A model generated the notes under the pieces. That model did no database searches and had not been told where the DNA came from. It saw nothing but the letters and a program-made list of their open reading frames with translations. A DNA stretch of 64,000 nt from Acinetobacter lwoffii. GTDB lineage: Bacteria; Pseudomonadota; Gammaproteobacteria; Pseudomonadales; Moraxellaceae. This document shows, piece after piece, positions 27,036 to 35,688 of this stretch. Positions within the stretch are counted from its first letter, which is position 1; the number at the start of each line of letters is the position of its first letter. The position numbers and the translations under genes were made by a program. The stretch is from assembly GCF_024129735.1 (NCBI RefSeq), contig NZ_JAMXXK010000003.1, positions 37,888 to 101,887 on the forward strand, given 5' to 3'.

Positions 27036-27980
27036 ATGTCGAATGAAAATACAACGCCTACCCCTACCCCCGAGTCGGCACAACAGACAGACAAAGTGAG
27101 CCCATTCTTAACTGAACCCCTTCCACAAGGCACCCCGCAAGGTCAGCAACAATCTTTAGAACAACGTCTGACTGACACGCCTGTGACGGGTACTGTGCCT
27201 AAATATAATCTGCCGCGTGGTGCCAATACCGGTAACGTCGGCTCAACCACACACTTCGGCTATCAAACTGTTAACAGCGAAGAAAAAGCCCAGAAAGTCG
27301 CAGAAGTGTTCCACTCGGTGGCGAGCAAATACGACATTATGAATGACCTGATGTCTTTTGGTATTCATCGCCTGTGGAAGCGTTTTGCAATCAATATGTC
27401 AGGTGTACGCCGTGGCCAGCATGTGCTGGATATCGCGGGTGGTACTGGCGACTTGGCTAAAGTCTTTAGCCGTGAAGTTGGTCCGACAGGTCATGTGGTA
27501 CTGTCTGATATTAACGAATCCATGCTGAATGTCGGTCGTGACCGTCTGATTGATGCGGGCTGTACCAATGTCGATTTCGTTTTGGCCAATGCCGAAACCT
27601 TAGAACCATTTGCAGACAACAGCTTCGATCTTTTAACGATTTCTTTTGGTCTACGTAACGTGACCGATAAAGATGCGGCACTGGCTGCGATGTACCGCGT
27701 CCTTAAGCCAGGTGGCCGTTTACTGGTTCTAGAATTTTCTAAACCAGTGTTTGAGCCATTCTCTAAGCTGTATGACCTTTATTCGTTCACGGCATTGCCA
27801 ATCATGGGTAAAATCATTGCCAATGATGCAGAAAGCTATAAATACCTAGCTGAATCGATCCGTATGCATCCAGATCAGCGCACCCTGAAAGGCATGATGG
27901 AAAATGCCGGCTTCCAGAATTGTGACTATCACAACCTGACTGGCGGGATTGTTGCGGTTCACCGCGGTTTCAAACTTTAA
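27036..27980 (+). CDS. ubiE: Ubiquinone/menaquinone C-methyltransferase UbiE
   Basis: 314 residues. UbiE methylates the C-2 position of the benzoquinol ring (and demethylmenaquinol where present) using S-adenosylmethionine. The SAM motif I Asp-Ile-Ala-Gly-Gly-Thr-Gly-Asp is near 140, and the family's Asn-Asp-Leu-Met-Ser, Phe-Gly-Leu-Arg-Asn-Val and Gly-Gly-Ile-Val-Ala-Val-His segments are present. ATG 27036 is used because GGAG at 27024-27027 precedes it; an upstream ATG (27018) overlaps that site. About 75 residues at the N-terminus are Thr/Pro/Gln-rich and absent from E. coli UbiE (251 residues). First of ubiE-ubiJ-ubiB. Confidence 0.95.
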   Translation: MSNENTTPTPTPESAQQTDKVSPFLTEPLPQGTPQGQQQSLEQRLTDTPVTGTVPKYNLPRGANTGNVGSTTHFGYQTVNSEEKAQKVAEVFHSVASKYDIMNDLMSFGIHRLWKRFAINMSGVRRGQHVLDIAGGTGDLAKVFSREVGPTGHVVLSDINESMLNVGRDRLIDAGCTNVDFVLANAETLEPFADNSFDLLTISFGLRNVTDKDAALAAMYRVLKPGGRLLVLEFSKPVFEPFSKLYDLYSFTALPIMGKIIANDAESYKYLAESIRMHPDQRTLKGMMENAGFQNCDYHNLTGGIVAVHRGFKL

Positions 27981-27992
27981 GGTTCCTTGCCT

Positions 27993-28670
27993 ATGTGGTC
28001 AATTCTGGCACTCGGTGCTGTTGAACGCGTGATTCATCATGTGATTGATCTGGATGCCATTACCCGCATCCAGCTGAATGCCCTATCCGGTAAAATGCTG
28101 CGGGTGGTGATCGCCTCGCCACAGCTTTCGGTCGATGTGTTTTTTGATGAGGGCAAAGTTCGTCTGGAGCCAACGGCAACCGGTCATACCGAAACACCTT
28201 CGGTCTTTGAACAGCGTCCATTTGACGCAAGTTCCGCGACAGTCCTTGAAGCGACCGCAACCTTGCAGGTCAGCAATGTGGTGGAATTACTCAAGCTGCT
28301 GCTTTCCGATGAAGTGGGCAATATTCCATTGCAAGGCGACTACAAGTTATTGCAGGAAATCCAGCGCATCATGCAACAGGCGGAACTGGATCTGGCGGCG
28401 CACTTAAGTCCCTGGATTGGCCCGACACTGGCACATGAAATTGGTAAATTGCAACTGCTGCCCCAGCAGCTAAAACGTACCCTGCAAAGTCAATTATTCT
28501 TTGCCGAAGATGCCTTAAAAGAAGACAGTGGTCTGTTTGCCCCACGCTGGCAAATGGATGACCTGAATCAGGACACCCGTATCCTGAATCAAAATTTAGA
28601 TCGGGTTGAAGCGAAAGTCCAGCAGCTTCGGGCCCAGATCGATACCTCAAACAATTCTACTCAAGACTAG
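27993..28670 (+). CDS. ubiJ: Ubiquinone biosynthesis accessory protein UbiJ (SCP2 domain)
   Basis: 225 residues. UbiJ, with UbiK, is an accessory factor of the aerobic ubiquinone complex and binds lipid intermediates through its SCP2 domain. Residues 1-110 form the SCP2 part; the C-terminal half is helical and ends in a coiled coil (about 180-220), as in E. coli UbiJ (201 residues). Position between ubiE and ubiB is the same as in E. coli and supports the name. ATG 27993 is chosen; a TTG two codons earlier is less likely. It begins 12 nt after ubiE. Confidence 0.9.
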   Translation: MWSILALGAVERVIHHVIDLDAITRIQLNALSGKMLRVVIASPQLSVDVFFDEGKVRLEPTATGHTETPSVFEQRPFDASSATVLEATATLQVSNVVELLKLLLSDEVGNIPLQGDYKLLQEIQRIMQQAELDLAAHLSPWIGPTLAHEIGKLQLLPQQLKRTLQSQLFFAEDALKEDSGLFAPRWQMDDLNQDTRILNQNLDRVEAKVQQLRAQIDTSNNSTQD

Positions 28671-28682
28671 GTACGCCGCTTT

Positions 28683-30302
28683 ATGATTCCGCATGTTTCA
28701 CGTTTACTCGAACTTTGGCGCATCGCCGCGCACTATCGACTCGACACGTTGTTTCCTGCGGAAGAATTACCAGAAAAAGCCCGGCATATTCTGTCTTTGA
28801 TCCGTATGCATCCGGCCGCCTGGTCCAGTCGTGAACGTAAGAATCCACTCAAGCTGAAACTGGCTTTAGAAGAAATGGGACCGCTGGCCATCAAAATGGG
28901 CCAGCTGCTCTCCACTCGTCGCGACCTGATTGCACCTGAAATGTTACAGCAACTGGTTTTGCTGCAAGATCAGGTCAAGCCCTTTGACAATGACGTGGCG
29001 CGGATGCGCATTCAGGAATCGCTGAAAGCCGATGTAAATACCCTGTTTGCCCGTTTTGATGTGCAACCACTCGCAGCAGCCTCGATTGCACAGGTACATA
29101 CCGCAGCCCTGCACGATGGTCGTGAAGTGGTGGTCAAGGTGACCCGTCCGAATATTCGCCAGCAGATTTTGCAGGATTTTGAAATTCTGCAATGGCTGGG
29201 GGACTTTTTGGAAAAACGTCTCGAAGCTGCACGTGCTTTACATTTGTCTGAAATTATTCAGGATTATCGTCAGATCATTTTGAATGAACTGGACCTGACC
29301 CTGGAAGCGGACAATACCCGCCGTATGCGCCATCACTTTACCGGCTCCAGCATGATGTACGTGCCGGAAGTGTATATGGACAGCAAAGATGTGCTGGTGG
29401 CCGAGCGCATTACCGGAGTGCCAATTTCAGATATCGCGACCTTTGACCGACTCGGCATGGATCGTGCTGATCTGGCACGTAAAGGCCTGACTATTTTCTT
29501 TACCCAGGTCTTTCGCGATAACTTTTTCCATGCCGACATGCATCCGGGCAATGTCTTTGTCGAAACCATCAATCCGAGCAATCCGCGCTTTATTGCGCTG
29601 GACTGCGCGATTATGGGTGAGCTGTCCAAACACGACCAGATGACCGTAGCACGCATGCTGCTGGCGGTCATGAACAGCGACTTCATGCAACTGATTCAGG
29701 TGGTGCATCAAGCTGGCTGGATTCCACCGGGTACCGATCAGGATGCTTTGGCTCGTGAAATGCGCCGCAGTGTCGGGCCGATGGTCTCTAAACCAATGCA
29801 TGAGCTGGATTTTGCCGGTATTTTGATTGAAGTGATGGACATTGCCCGTCGTTTCCATCTGGAAATTCCACCGCAACTGATGCTGCTACTCAAAACACTA
29901 GTGCATGTCGAAGGCTTGGGAACCGACCTGTATCCGGAACTGGATATCTGGAGTCTGGCCAAACCGATCCTGACAGACTGGATCAAGGCCCAGATGAATC
30001 CGCAAAAGAACCTAAAAGAACTGGGACAGAAAATCCCGGATCTGCTTTTAGGGGCGCAGGATTTACCGACCCTGATGATCGACAGCTTAAATGGTTTAAA
30101 AAACCAGTCGGCATGGCATGCCAAACAGCTCAATGAATTACAAAGCATGCGCCTGCAAATGGAACATCAGCAAAAACGCAGCTGGATGTTTGGCAGCGTC
30201 ATGGCCATTCTGCTGGCAATTGCGATTATTTCACCATGGTTTGTGTCGGTGATTCTGATTGTGTTGGCAAGTGTGCTTGCCGTCTGGCGAATTGCGAAAT
30301 AA
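28683..30302 (+). CDS. ubiB: Ubiquinone biosynthesis regulatory ATPase UbiB
   Basis: 539 residues, as in E. coli (546). UbiB is an atypical kinase-like ATPase (ADCK/ABC1 family) needed for ubiquinone synthesis. The Lys-x-Gly-Gln motif (Ile-Lys-Met-Gly-Gln near 75), the Ala-rich loop Ala-Ala-Ala-Ser-Ile-Ala-Gln-Val near 130, and the catalytic Asp-Met-His-Pro-Gly-Asn near 285 are visible. Two membrane helices close the protein (about 502-537). It starts 12 nt after ubiJ and is followed by a terminator, completing the operon. Confidence 0.96.
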   Translation: MIPHVSRLLELWRIAAHYRLDTLFPAEELPEKARHILSLIRMHPAAWSSRERKNPLKLKLALEEMGPLAIKMGQLLSTRRDLIAPEMLQQLVLLQDQVKPFDNDVARMRIQESLKADVNTLFARFDVQPLAAASIAQVHTAALHDGREVVVKVTRPNIRQQILQDFEILQWLGDFLEKRLEAARALHLSEIIQDYRQIILNELDLTLEADNTRRMRHHFTGSSMMYVPEVYMDSKDVLVAERITGVPISDIATFDRLGMDRADLARKGLTIFFTQVFRDNFFHADMHPGNVFVETINPSNPRFIALDCAIMGELSKHDQMTVARMLLAVMNSDFMQLIQVVHQAGWIPPGTDQDALAREMRRSVGPMVSKPMHELDFAGILIEVMDIARRFHLEIPPQLMLLLKTLVHVEGLGTDLYPELDIWSLAKPILTDWIKAQMNPQKNLKELGQKIPDLLLGAQDLPTLMIDSLNGLKNQSAWHAKQLNELQSMRLQMEHQQKRSWMFGSVMAILLAIAIISPWFVSVILIVLASVLAVWRIAK

Positions 30303-30319
30303 GCGATTTACATATGCAA

Positions 30320-30347
30320 AAAGCCTGAATAGTCTCAGGCTTTTTTA
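30320..30347 (+). terminator. Rho-independent terminator of ubiEJB
   Basis: AAAAGCCTGA / TCAGGCTTTT stem with a 6-nt loop and a T run, 17 nt after the ubiB stop. Confidence 0.85.
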
Positions 30348-30457
30348 TGTCTTAAAGATGAGGATGACTTCAAAGTCACCTTAGGACATATCTTGCCATT
30401 GGGTCTTTAAACCTATCGCTTAAAATAAGCACACATTTGACTGGTATAGGTTCAACC

Positions 30458-31537
30458 ATGGTACAGATTTTACAAAAACGTGCGCCTGCGCTGACGATTC
30501 GTGCTGGCCATCTGGCACGTGAGCTGATTCTGCAACAAGGTTTGCAACCCGAACAGGTCGATATTGTACCTGGTGCTGCAGGTGGCCCAAAAGGCATCGG
30601 TATCCAGGGACTGGATCAGGCGATTTTTGGTGAGTTTTTTTCACGTGCACCTCAGCGTAGAACTTTGGTGGGTTCTTCGATTGGCAGCTGGCGTTTTGCC
30701 AGTATGGCTGCACATGGAGTTCAACAGGGAACCGAACGTTTGGGTGAGCTGTATACCAACCTCTATTTTCATAAAAAAATGACCCGTCAGGATGTCAGCG
30801 AAGTTTGCCGTGGCATGCTGCTGGATCTGGTACAAGGCAAAGAAAACGATCTGGTCAATCATCCAGATTATCATCTCGCAGTCATTTCAATTAAAGCCCA
30901 ACACATTTTCCAGAGTGACAAGGCATTGCCGTTGCTGGCTTCTGTGGCTGGAATTCTTGGAACGACCGCAGTCGCGCGCCGGCACAGCCGTTATTTCATG
31001 CAACGTGTGATCAGCCAGCCCAATATCGGTGAACAGTTTAAAATCGCTGAAGATGGATTTACCACGCATTATCATGCACTGACCGAACAGAGTGTGTTGT
31101 CTTGGCTGATGGCTTCAGCCTCTATTCCCGGGGTAATGGCAGCGGTGAACAATATTCCGGATGCACCGCAGGGTTATTATCGTGATGGTGGCCTGATTGA
31201 TTATCACATTGACCTGCCCTTTCAGAGCAAAGGCATTGTGCTGTATCCACATTTTACCGATAGCATTACCCCTGGCTGGTTTGACAAGTTATTTAAACGT
31301 ACCTCAAATCCGGAAAATCAGGCACGAACTTTGCTGCTTTCTCCATCGCAGCAATATCTGCAAAGTTTGCCTTTGGGTCGTTTGCCTGATCGTAAAGACT
31401 TTAACTTAAAAGATTTGGATCAAACCCAACGGATTCAGCTGTGGAAGCAATGTATTGCGGAAAGTCAGCGTCTGGGCGATGAATTTCTGGAACTGGTCGA
31501 GAAGCAGAATTTTGCTGAGGTGATGCAAGCCTTGTAA
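30458..31537 (+). CDS. Patatin-like phospholipase family protein
   Basis: 359 residues. Patatin-like lipases use a Ser-Asp dyad to hydrolyse acyl lipids. The oxyanion loop Gly-Ala-Ala-Gly-Gly-Pro-Lys-Gly is at 39-46, the nucleophile elbow Gly-Ser-Ser-Ile-Gly at 72-76 (Ser74), and the Asp-Gly-Gly motif starts at D243, so both catalytic residues are present. There is no signal peptide, so a cytosolic location is inferred. ATG 30458 is preferred over TTG 30437 because AGG at 30448-30450 precedes it. Substrate is unknown. It stands alone after the ubiB terminator, followed 60 nt later by a small membrane protein gene. Confidence 0.85.
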   Translation: MVQILQKRAPALTIRAGHLARELILQQGLQPEQVDIVPGAAGGPKGIGIQGLDQAIFGEFFSRAPQRRTLVGSSIGSWRFASMAAHGVQQGTERLGELYTNLYFHKKMTRQDVSEVCRGMLLDLVQGKENDLVNHPDYHLAVISIKAQHIFQSDKALPLLASVAGILGTTAVARRHSRYFMQRVISQPNIGEQFKIAEDGFTTHYHALTEQSVLSWLMASASIPGVMAAVNNIPDAPQGYYRDGGLIDYHIDLPFQSKGIVLYPHFTDSITPGWFDKLFKRTSNPENQARTLLLSPSQQYLQSLPLGRLPDRKDFNLKDLDQTQRIQLWKQCIAESQRLGDEFLELVEKQNFAEVMQAL

Positions 31538-31597
31538 TTGGCAGCAGCTGCCCGATTATTTGTATAATTGCTTTAATTTTGTGAACTGTTGAAATTT

Positions 31598-31915
31598 ATG
31601 CAGAAGTTTTTAGTTGTCCTGCAATACCTGTGTCTGGCCTTTGCCATTTATCTGATTTATAGCGTCAGCATGTCGCTGTATCGCCAGGATTTTGTCCTGA
31701 TGGAACTGGTCGCTGATATCGGTACGATTCTGATCTGTATCGACCTGGCGGTGTTTTTATTTACCAGTAAAGGCAAGCCCGGCATTAGCATGGAAGAATA
31801 TGCAAAAAGACTGGAACAGCCACCATCTAAACTGGTCTATGTGACACGAAAATTGGGGCATCTCGGTATTTTGCTGATTATCACCAGCTGGATTGTGCCG
31901 ATGATTAACTCATAA
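31598..31915 (+). CDS. Small membrane protein of unknown function
   Basis: 105 residues. Three hydrophobic helices are predicted, about 4-24, 32-53 and 82-102, joined by a basic loop (Lys-Gly-Lys-Pro-Gly, then a charged segment). No known family was recognised. ATG 31598 is used rather than an upstream TTG (31589); neither has a strong ribosome site. It is 60 nt downstream of the patatin gene and may be cotranscribed with it. A shared bidirectional terminator separates it from tex. Confidence 0.6.
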   Translation: MQKFLVVLQYLCLAFAIYLIYSVSMSLYRQDFVLMELVADIGTILICIDLAVFLFTSKGKPGISMEEYAKRLEQPPSKLVYVTRKLGHLGILLIITSWIVPMINS

Positions 31916-31924
31916 TGATCCAAT

Positions 31925-31953
31925 AAAAAACCTCCCAATTGGGAGGTTTTTTT
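31925..31953. terminator. Bidirectional terminator between the small membrane gene and tex
   Basis: Perfect palindrome AACCTCCCAATTGGGAGGTT flanked by A6 on the left and T7 on the right, so it can end both the plus-strand unit and the minus-strand tex transcript. Confidence 0.9.
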
Positions 31954-31973
31954 AAATTAAAGATATCTGAAAA

Positions 31974-34328
31974 TTATTTAGAACCTTTAATCCCTGCTTG
32001 CAATAGCAATGCACCCAAACCACCAATTTTTTGCTCTTGTGGTTTAGCCGCTTGCGGTTTCTTGCCCTGAGGACGGTCGCCTTGCGGACGTGCTTGCTGT
32101 GGACGTTTGCCTTGAGGCTTACGTTCACCGCGCTGTTCATTATTTTCACGGCGTGGCTGACGTGGTGCTTTCGCTGGCGCTTCTGAACCTTCAGGACGCA
32201 TCGACAGGTTCACGCGGTTACGTTCAGCATCGACATTCAATACACGTACTTGCACGATTTGACCCGGTTTCACCACTTTATGCGGATCCGCGACAAATTC
32301 ATTAGCAAGTTCAGAAATATGCACCAAACCGTCTTGATGTACACCCACATCGACAAATGCACCGAAGTTAGTCACATTGGTCACGACACCTTCAAGCTGC
32401 ATGCCTTCAGACAATTGCGCCACTTCGGTAATATCATCTCGGAACTTGGCAGTACGGAATTCTGGACGTGGATCACGACCCGGTTTTTCCAGTTCAGCCA
32501 ATACGTCTTGAATCGTCGGCAGACCGAATTGTTCATCCGCAAACTTTTCAGCATTCACCTGACGAATGATTTCAGTATTGCCAATAATGTCTTTGACCGT
32601 GGTTGCTTTCGCTTCAACAATTTTGCTGACCAAAGCATATGATTCAGGGTGCACTGCAGAAGCATCCAGTGGCTCAGAGCCATCCAGAATACGCAAGAAG
32701 CCCGCAGCCTGTTCAAAAGTACGCTCGCCTAAACGTGGCACTTTCTTCAACGACTGACGGTTATCAAAACGGCCATTTTCCTTACGGAAGTCGACAATTT
32801 GCTGTGCAATCGATTTGTTCAGACCCGCGATATAACCCAAAATTGCAGAAGATGCCGTGTTGACATCCACACCCACCGAGTTCACACAGTCTTCGACCAC
32901 CGCTTCAAGGGTTTTCGCCAGACCAGTCTGGTTCACATCATGTTGGTACTGGCCTACACCAATTGATTTCGGATCGATTTTCACCAGTTCAGCTAGTGGA
33001 TCCTGCAAACGGCGTGCAATCGATACCGCACCACGAATAGATACATCTAGTTCAGGCAGTTCTTGAGAAGCCAATTCAGACGCAGAATACACCGATGCAC
33101 CCGCTTCTGAAACAGAAACACGCGTCAGTTTTAGATCGCTGTTCGCTGCCATCATTTCAGCAACCAACGCTTCTGTTTCACGGCTTGCCGTACCATTCCC
33201 AATTGCAATCAGGTCAACATTGAACTCGCGGCATAAACGCGCCAGCTCAGCCAATGAACCTTCTTTATCATCTTTTGGTGCAAATGGATAAATCGTGCTG
33301 TGTGCAAGTACATCGCCAGATTCATTCACGACTGCCAGTTTCACACCGGTACGGATACCCGGGTCCACGCCCAAAGTGGTACGTGCACCAGCAGGTGCAG
33401 ACAGCAGTAAATGACGTAGGTTTTCAGCAAAGACGTTCATCGCTTCTGTTTCAGCAGCCAGACGTTTTTCAGTTAGCAATGAATGTTCGATACTTGGGCG
33501 AACTTTACCCAGCCAGAACAGTTTTGCAGTTTGCTTCAAGAAATCCTGACGTGCTTGCGGTTGAACCGTTTCTAGATTGTATTCAGTCTCAATACGTGCC
33601 AATGGCGCATCATCTTCGCCATCCACTTTTAAGCCCAAAACGTTTTCTTGACGGCCACGCAGCATCGCCAATAAACGATGTGAAGGCACTTTGTTCAAGT
33701 TTTCAGAGAAATCGAAATAATCACGGAATTTTTTACCGACTTCTTTTTTCTCATCACTGGCAACCAAACTTTTCAGCACGGCAGTTTTTGCAAATGTCGC
33801 TTTAAGTTCAGTGGTCAGCGCGATATTTTGCGCCCAGTCATCAATCAGGATGTGCTGGATCGCATCAAGCTGGCTTTCAGTATCTGGGTAATCTTCATGG
33901 CTAAAACCCACCAAAGCTTCAGCTGGATCAACGGCTTCATTAAAGATTTTTTCGGCAATCGGGCCTAGACCGGCTTCTTTGGCCTTGAATGATTTACTGG
34001 TACGTTTTGGACGGTACGGCGCGTAAATTTCTTCTAATGCATTTTTGGTTTCAGCGGCATTCACACGCGCCAATAAATCATCAGATAATTTATCTTGTTC
34101 TTTGAGTGATTCAATCACCTTTTCACGGCGCTCATACAAATCACGCAAGTATGATAAACGCGTATCGAGTTGACGTAGTTGCGTATCGTCTAAGCCTTGC
34201 GTTACTTCTTTACGGTAACGTGCAATAAAAGGAACACTGGCACCTTCATCAATAAGCTTGATGGCAGCCTCAACTTGATTTGGACGTACGGCAAGTTCTT
34301 TTGCCAACTGCTGAACTAAGTCAGTCAT
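31974..34328 (-). CDS. tex: Transcription accessory / RNA-binding protein Tex
   Basis: 784 residues. Tex proteins bind nucleic acids and affect gene expression. The N-terminal helical region, the YqgF-like fold (Leu-Gly-Val-Asp-Pro-Gly near 325), helix-hairpin-helix units (about 490-560) and the S1 RNA-binding domain (about 645-715) are present in the family order. ATG 34328 is used; an upstream GTG (34343) is less likely because the family begins Met-Thr-Asp-Leu. The last ~65 residues are a basic, Pro/Gln-rich low-complexity tail with repeated Pro-Gln-Gly-Lys, beyond the usual S1 end. Single gene on the minus strand. Confidence 0.95.
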   Translation of the reverse strand: MTDLVQQLAKELAVRPNQVEAAIKLIDEGASVPFIARYRKEVTQGLDDTQLRQLDTRLSYLRDLYERREKVIESLKEQDKLSDDLLARVNAAETKNALEEIYAPYRPKRTSKSFKAKEAGLGPIAEKIFNEAVDPAEALVGFSHEDYPDTESQLDAIQHILIDDWAQNIALTTELKATFAKTAVLKSLVASDEKKEVGKKFRDYFDFSENLNKVPSHRLLAMLRGRQENVLGLKVDGEDDAPLARIETEYNLETVQPQARQDFLKQTAKLFWLGKVRPSIEHSLLTEKRLAAETEAMNVFAENLRHLLLSAPAGARTTLGVDPGIRTGVKLAVVNESGDVLAHSTIYPFAPKDDKEGSLAELARLCREFNVDLIAIGNGTASRETEALVAEMMAANSDLKLTRVSVSEAGASVYSASELASQELPELDVSIRGAVSIARRLQDPLAELVKIDPKSIGVGQYQHDVNQTGLAKTLEAVVEDCVNSVGVDVNTASSAILGYIAGLNKSIAQQIVDFRKENGRFDNRQSLKKVPRLGERTFEQAAGFLRILDGSEPLDASAVHPESYALVSKIVEAKATTVKDIIGNTEIIRQVNAEKFADEQFGLPTIQDVLAELEKPGRDPRPEFRTAKFRDDITEVAQLSEGMQLEGVVTNVTNFGAFVDVGVHQDGLVHISELANEFVADPHKVVKPGQIVQVRVLNVDAERNRVNLSMRPEGSEAPAKAPRQPRRENNEQRGERKPQGKRPQQARPQGDRPQGKKPQAAKPQEQKIGGLGALLLQAGIKGSK

Positions 34329-34663
34329 CGTGTTTGATCCCACAAGGATAAGTACTAAATGGCATGATTATAAAGACCGGGTCTATAAAATCCACCATTG
34401 TTTTTATTAATTTACCTCATCTTTATATTATGAAGTGCCACAGTTTTCAGCTTTTCCCGATAAAGTTTGTATGAACTTTGCTTTTTATCCAGCTTAAAAT
34501 CGTATTTTTTGCTCATTTAGATGTATATATTTGGTATCTATGTCTTGATTTTAACTGCAATATTTGGTGCTTTAGAGCATAGTCAATTAATATCAATGAA
34601 TCGTATACTCAAAGCCTATTTGATTTTTGTTTATGACGACAATAAAGAATAAAGGAGCATCTC
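34329..34663. other. Divergent intergenic region between tex and ompR
   Basis: AT-rich; it must carry the promoters of both tex and ompR. AAAGGAG ahead of ompR (34652-34658) is a strong ribosome site. No operator or terminator stands out. Confidence 0.45.
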
Positions 34664-35428
34664 ATGAGTTTAGTTGTACCTGCTGAAAAAGCCGATGCCG
34701 TACATACCGAAACGGACCGGGTCGAACGGATCCTGGTGGTTGATGATGATGTTCGTCTGCGTACCTTATTACAGCGTTTTCTCGAAGATAAAGGTTTTGT
34801 GGTTAAAACTGCACATGATGCCACGCAGATGGATCGACTTTTACAGCGGGAACTGTTTTCTCTGATCGTGCTCGACTTTATGCTTCCGGTCGAAGATGGC
34901 TTGAGTATCTGTCGTCGTTTACGCCAATCCAATATCGATACGCCTATCATTATGCTCACCGCTCGTGGTAGCGACTCGGATCGTATTGCCGGTTTAGAAG
35001 CAGGTGCCGATGATTACTTGCCTAAACCGTTTAACCCGAATGAGCTGCTGGCACGTATTCGTGCGGTATTGCGCCGTCAGGTACGTGAAGTGCCGGGTGC
35101 ACCAAGCCAACAGATGGAAGTGGTTTCTTTTGGCCCATGGTCGCTAGATCTCTCTACCCGCACTCTGACCCGTGAAGGCCAAGTGGTAACGCTCACTACT
35201 GGTGAGTTTGCAGTACTGAAAGCACTGGTTCAACATCCACGCGAACCATTAACCCGCGACAAGCTGATGAATCTGGCGCGTGGCCGTGAATGGGGTGCCA
35301 TGGAACGTTCAATTGATGTTCAGGTGTCACGTTTACGCCGTCTGGTTGAAGAAAATCCTGCGCGTGCACGTTATATCCAGACCGTATGGGGTGTGGGTTA
35401 TGTCTTTGTTCCAGATGGTGCTGAATAA
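34664..35428 (+). CDS. ompR: Response regulator OmpR
   Basis: 254 residues. OmpR-family DNA-binding response regulator controlling envelope genes in response to osmolarity and related signals. The receiver domain (about 22-137) has the acidic pocket D27-D28, phosphoacceptor D71 in Val-Leu-Asp-Phe-Met-Leu-Pro, T99 and K121. A winged-helix domain follows (about 155-250) ending in Trp-Gly-Val-Gly-Tyr. The first ~20 residues are an extension relative to E. coli OmpR. ATG 34664 has AAAGGAG upstream. The partner kinase gene envZ follows after a 260-nt spacer, which is long for this pair. Confidence 0.94.
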   Translation: MSLVVPAEKADAVHTETDRVERILVVDDDVRLRTLLQRFLEDKGFVVKTAHDATQMDRLLQRELFSLIVLDFMLPVEDGLSICRRLRQSNIDTPIIMLTARGSDSDRIAGLEAGADDYLPKPFNPNELLARIRAVLRRQVREVPGAPSQQMEVVSFGPWSLDLSTRTLTREGQVVTLTTGEFAVLKALVQHPREPLTRDKLMNLARGREWGAMERSIDVQVSRLRRLVEENPARARYIQTVWGVGYVFVPDGAE

Positions 35429-35477
35429 AGGAAAAATTATAGGATAAAGATTACCCCAGTCTATTGTCCCTAAAAGT

Positions 35478-35543
35478 CATTCGCTGCTGTTTGAGCCTCC
35501 CTTCTTTAAAGGCTCGTATACAAATGCGCGAGTTCAGCGAATG
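35478..35543 (+). promoter_or_regulatory. Branched inverted repeat in the ompR-envZ spacer
   Basis: Outer arms CATTCGCTG (35478-35486) and CAGCGAATG (35535-35543) pair perfectly; inside, GAGCC (35493-35497) pairs with GGCTC (35511-35515). There is no T run, so it is not a simple terminator; it may be a processing site, an attenuator or an RNA domain. Role is inferred only from structure. Confidence 0.5.
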
Positions 35544-35688
35544 GCAAAGTTTTTACTTGCGTAACAGTGTTACTCATTTTTTCAAAAAAAGTAACACAAC
35601 AAGCTCCTTCCATCGAAGGTTCAAGCAGTAAGATTCCATTACAAATATTATTACTGCTCAATTTGGAAAATGCCTACAGGGAGCTGGT

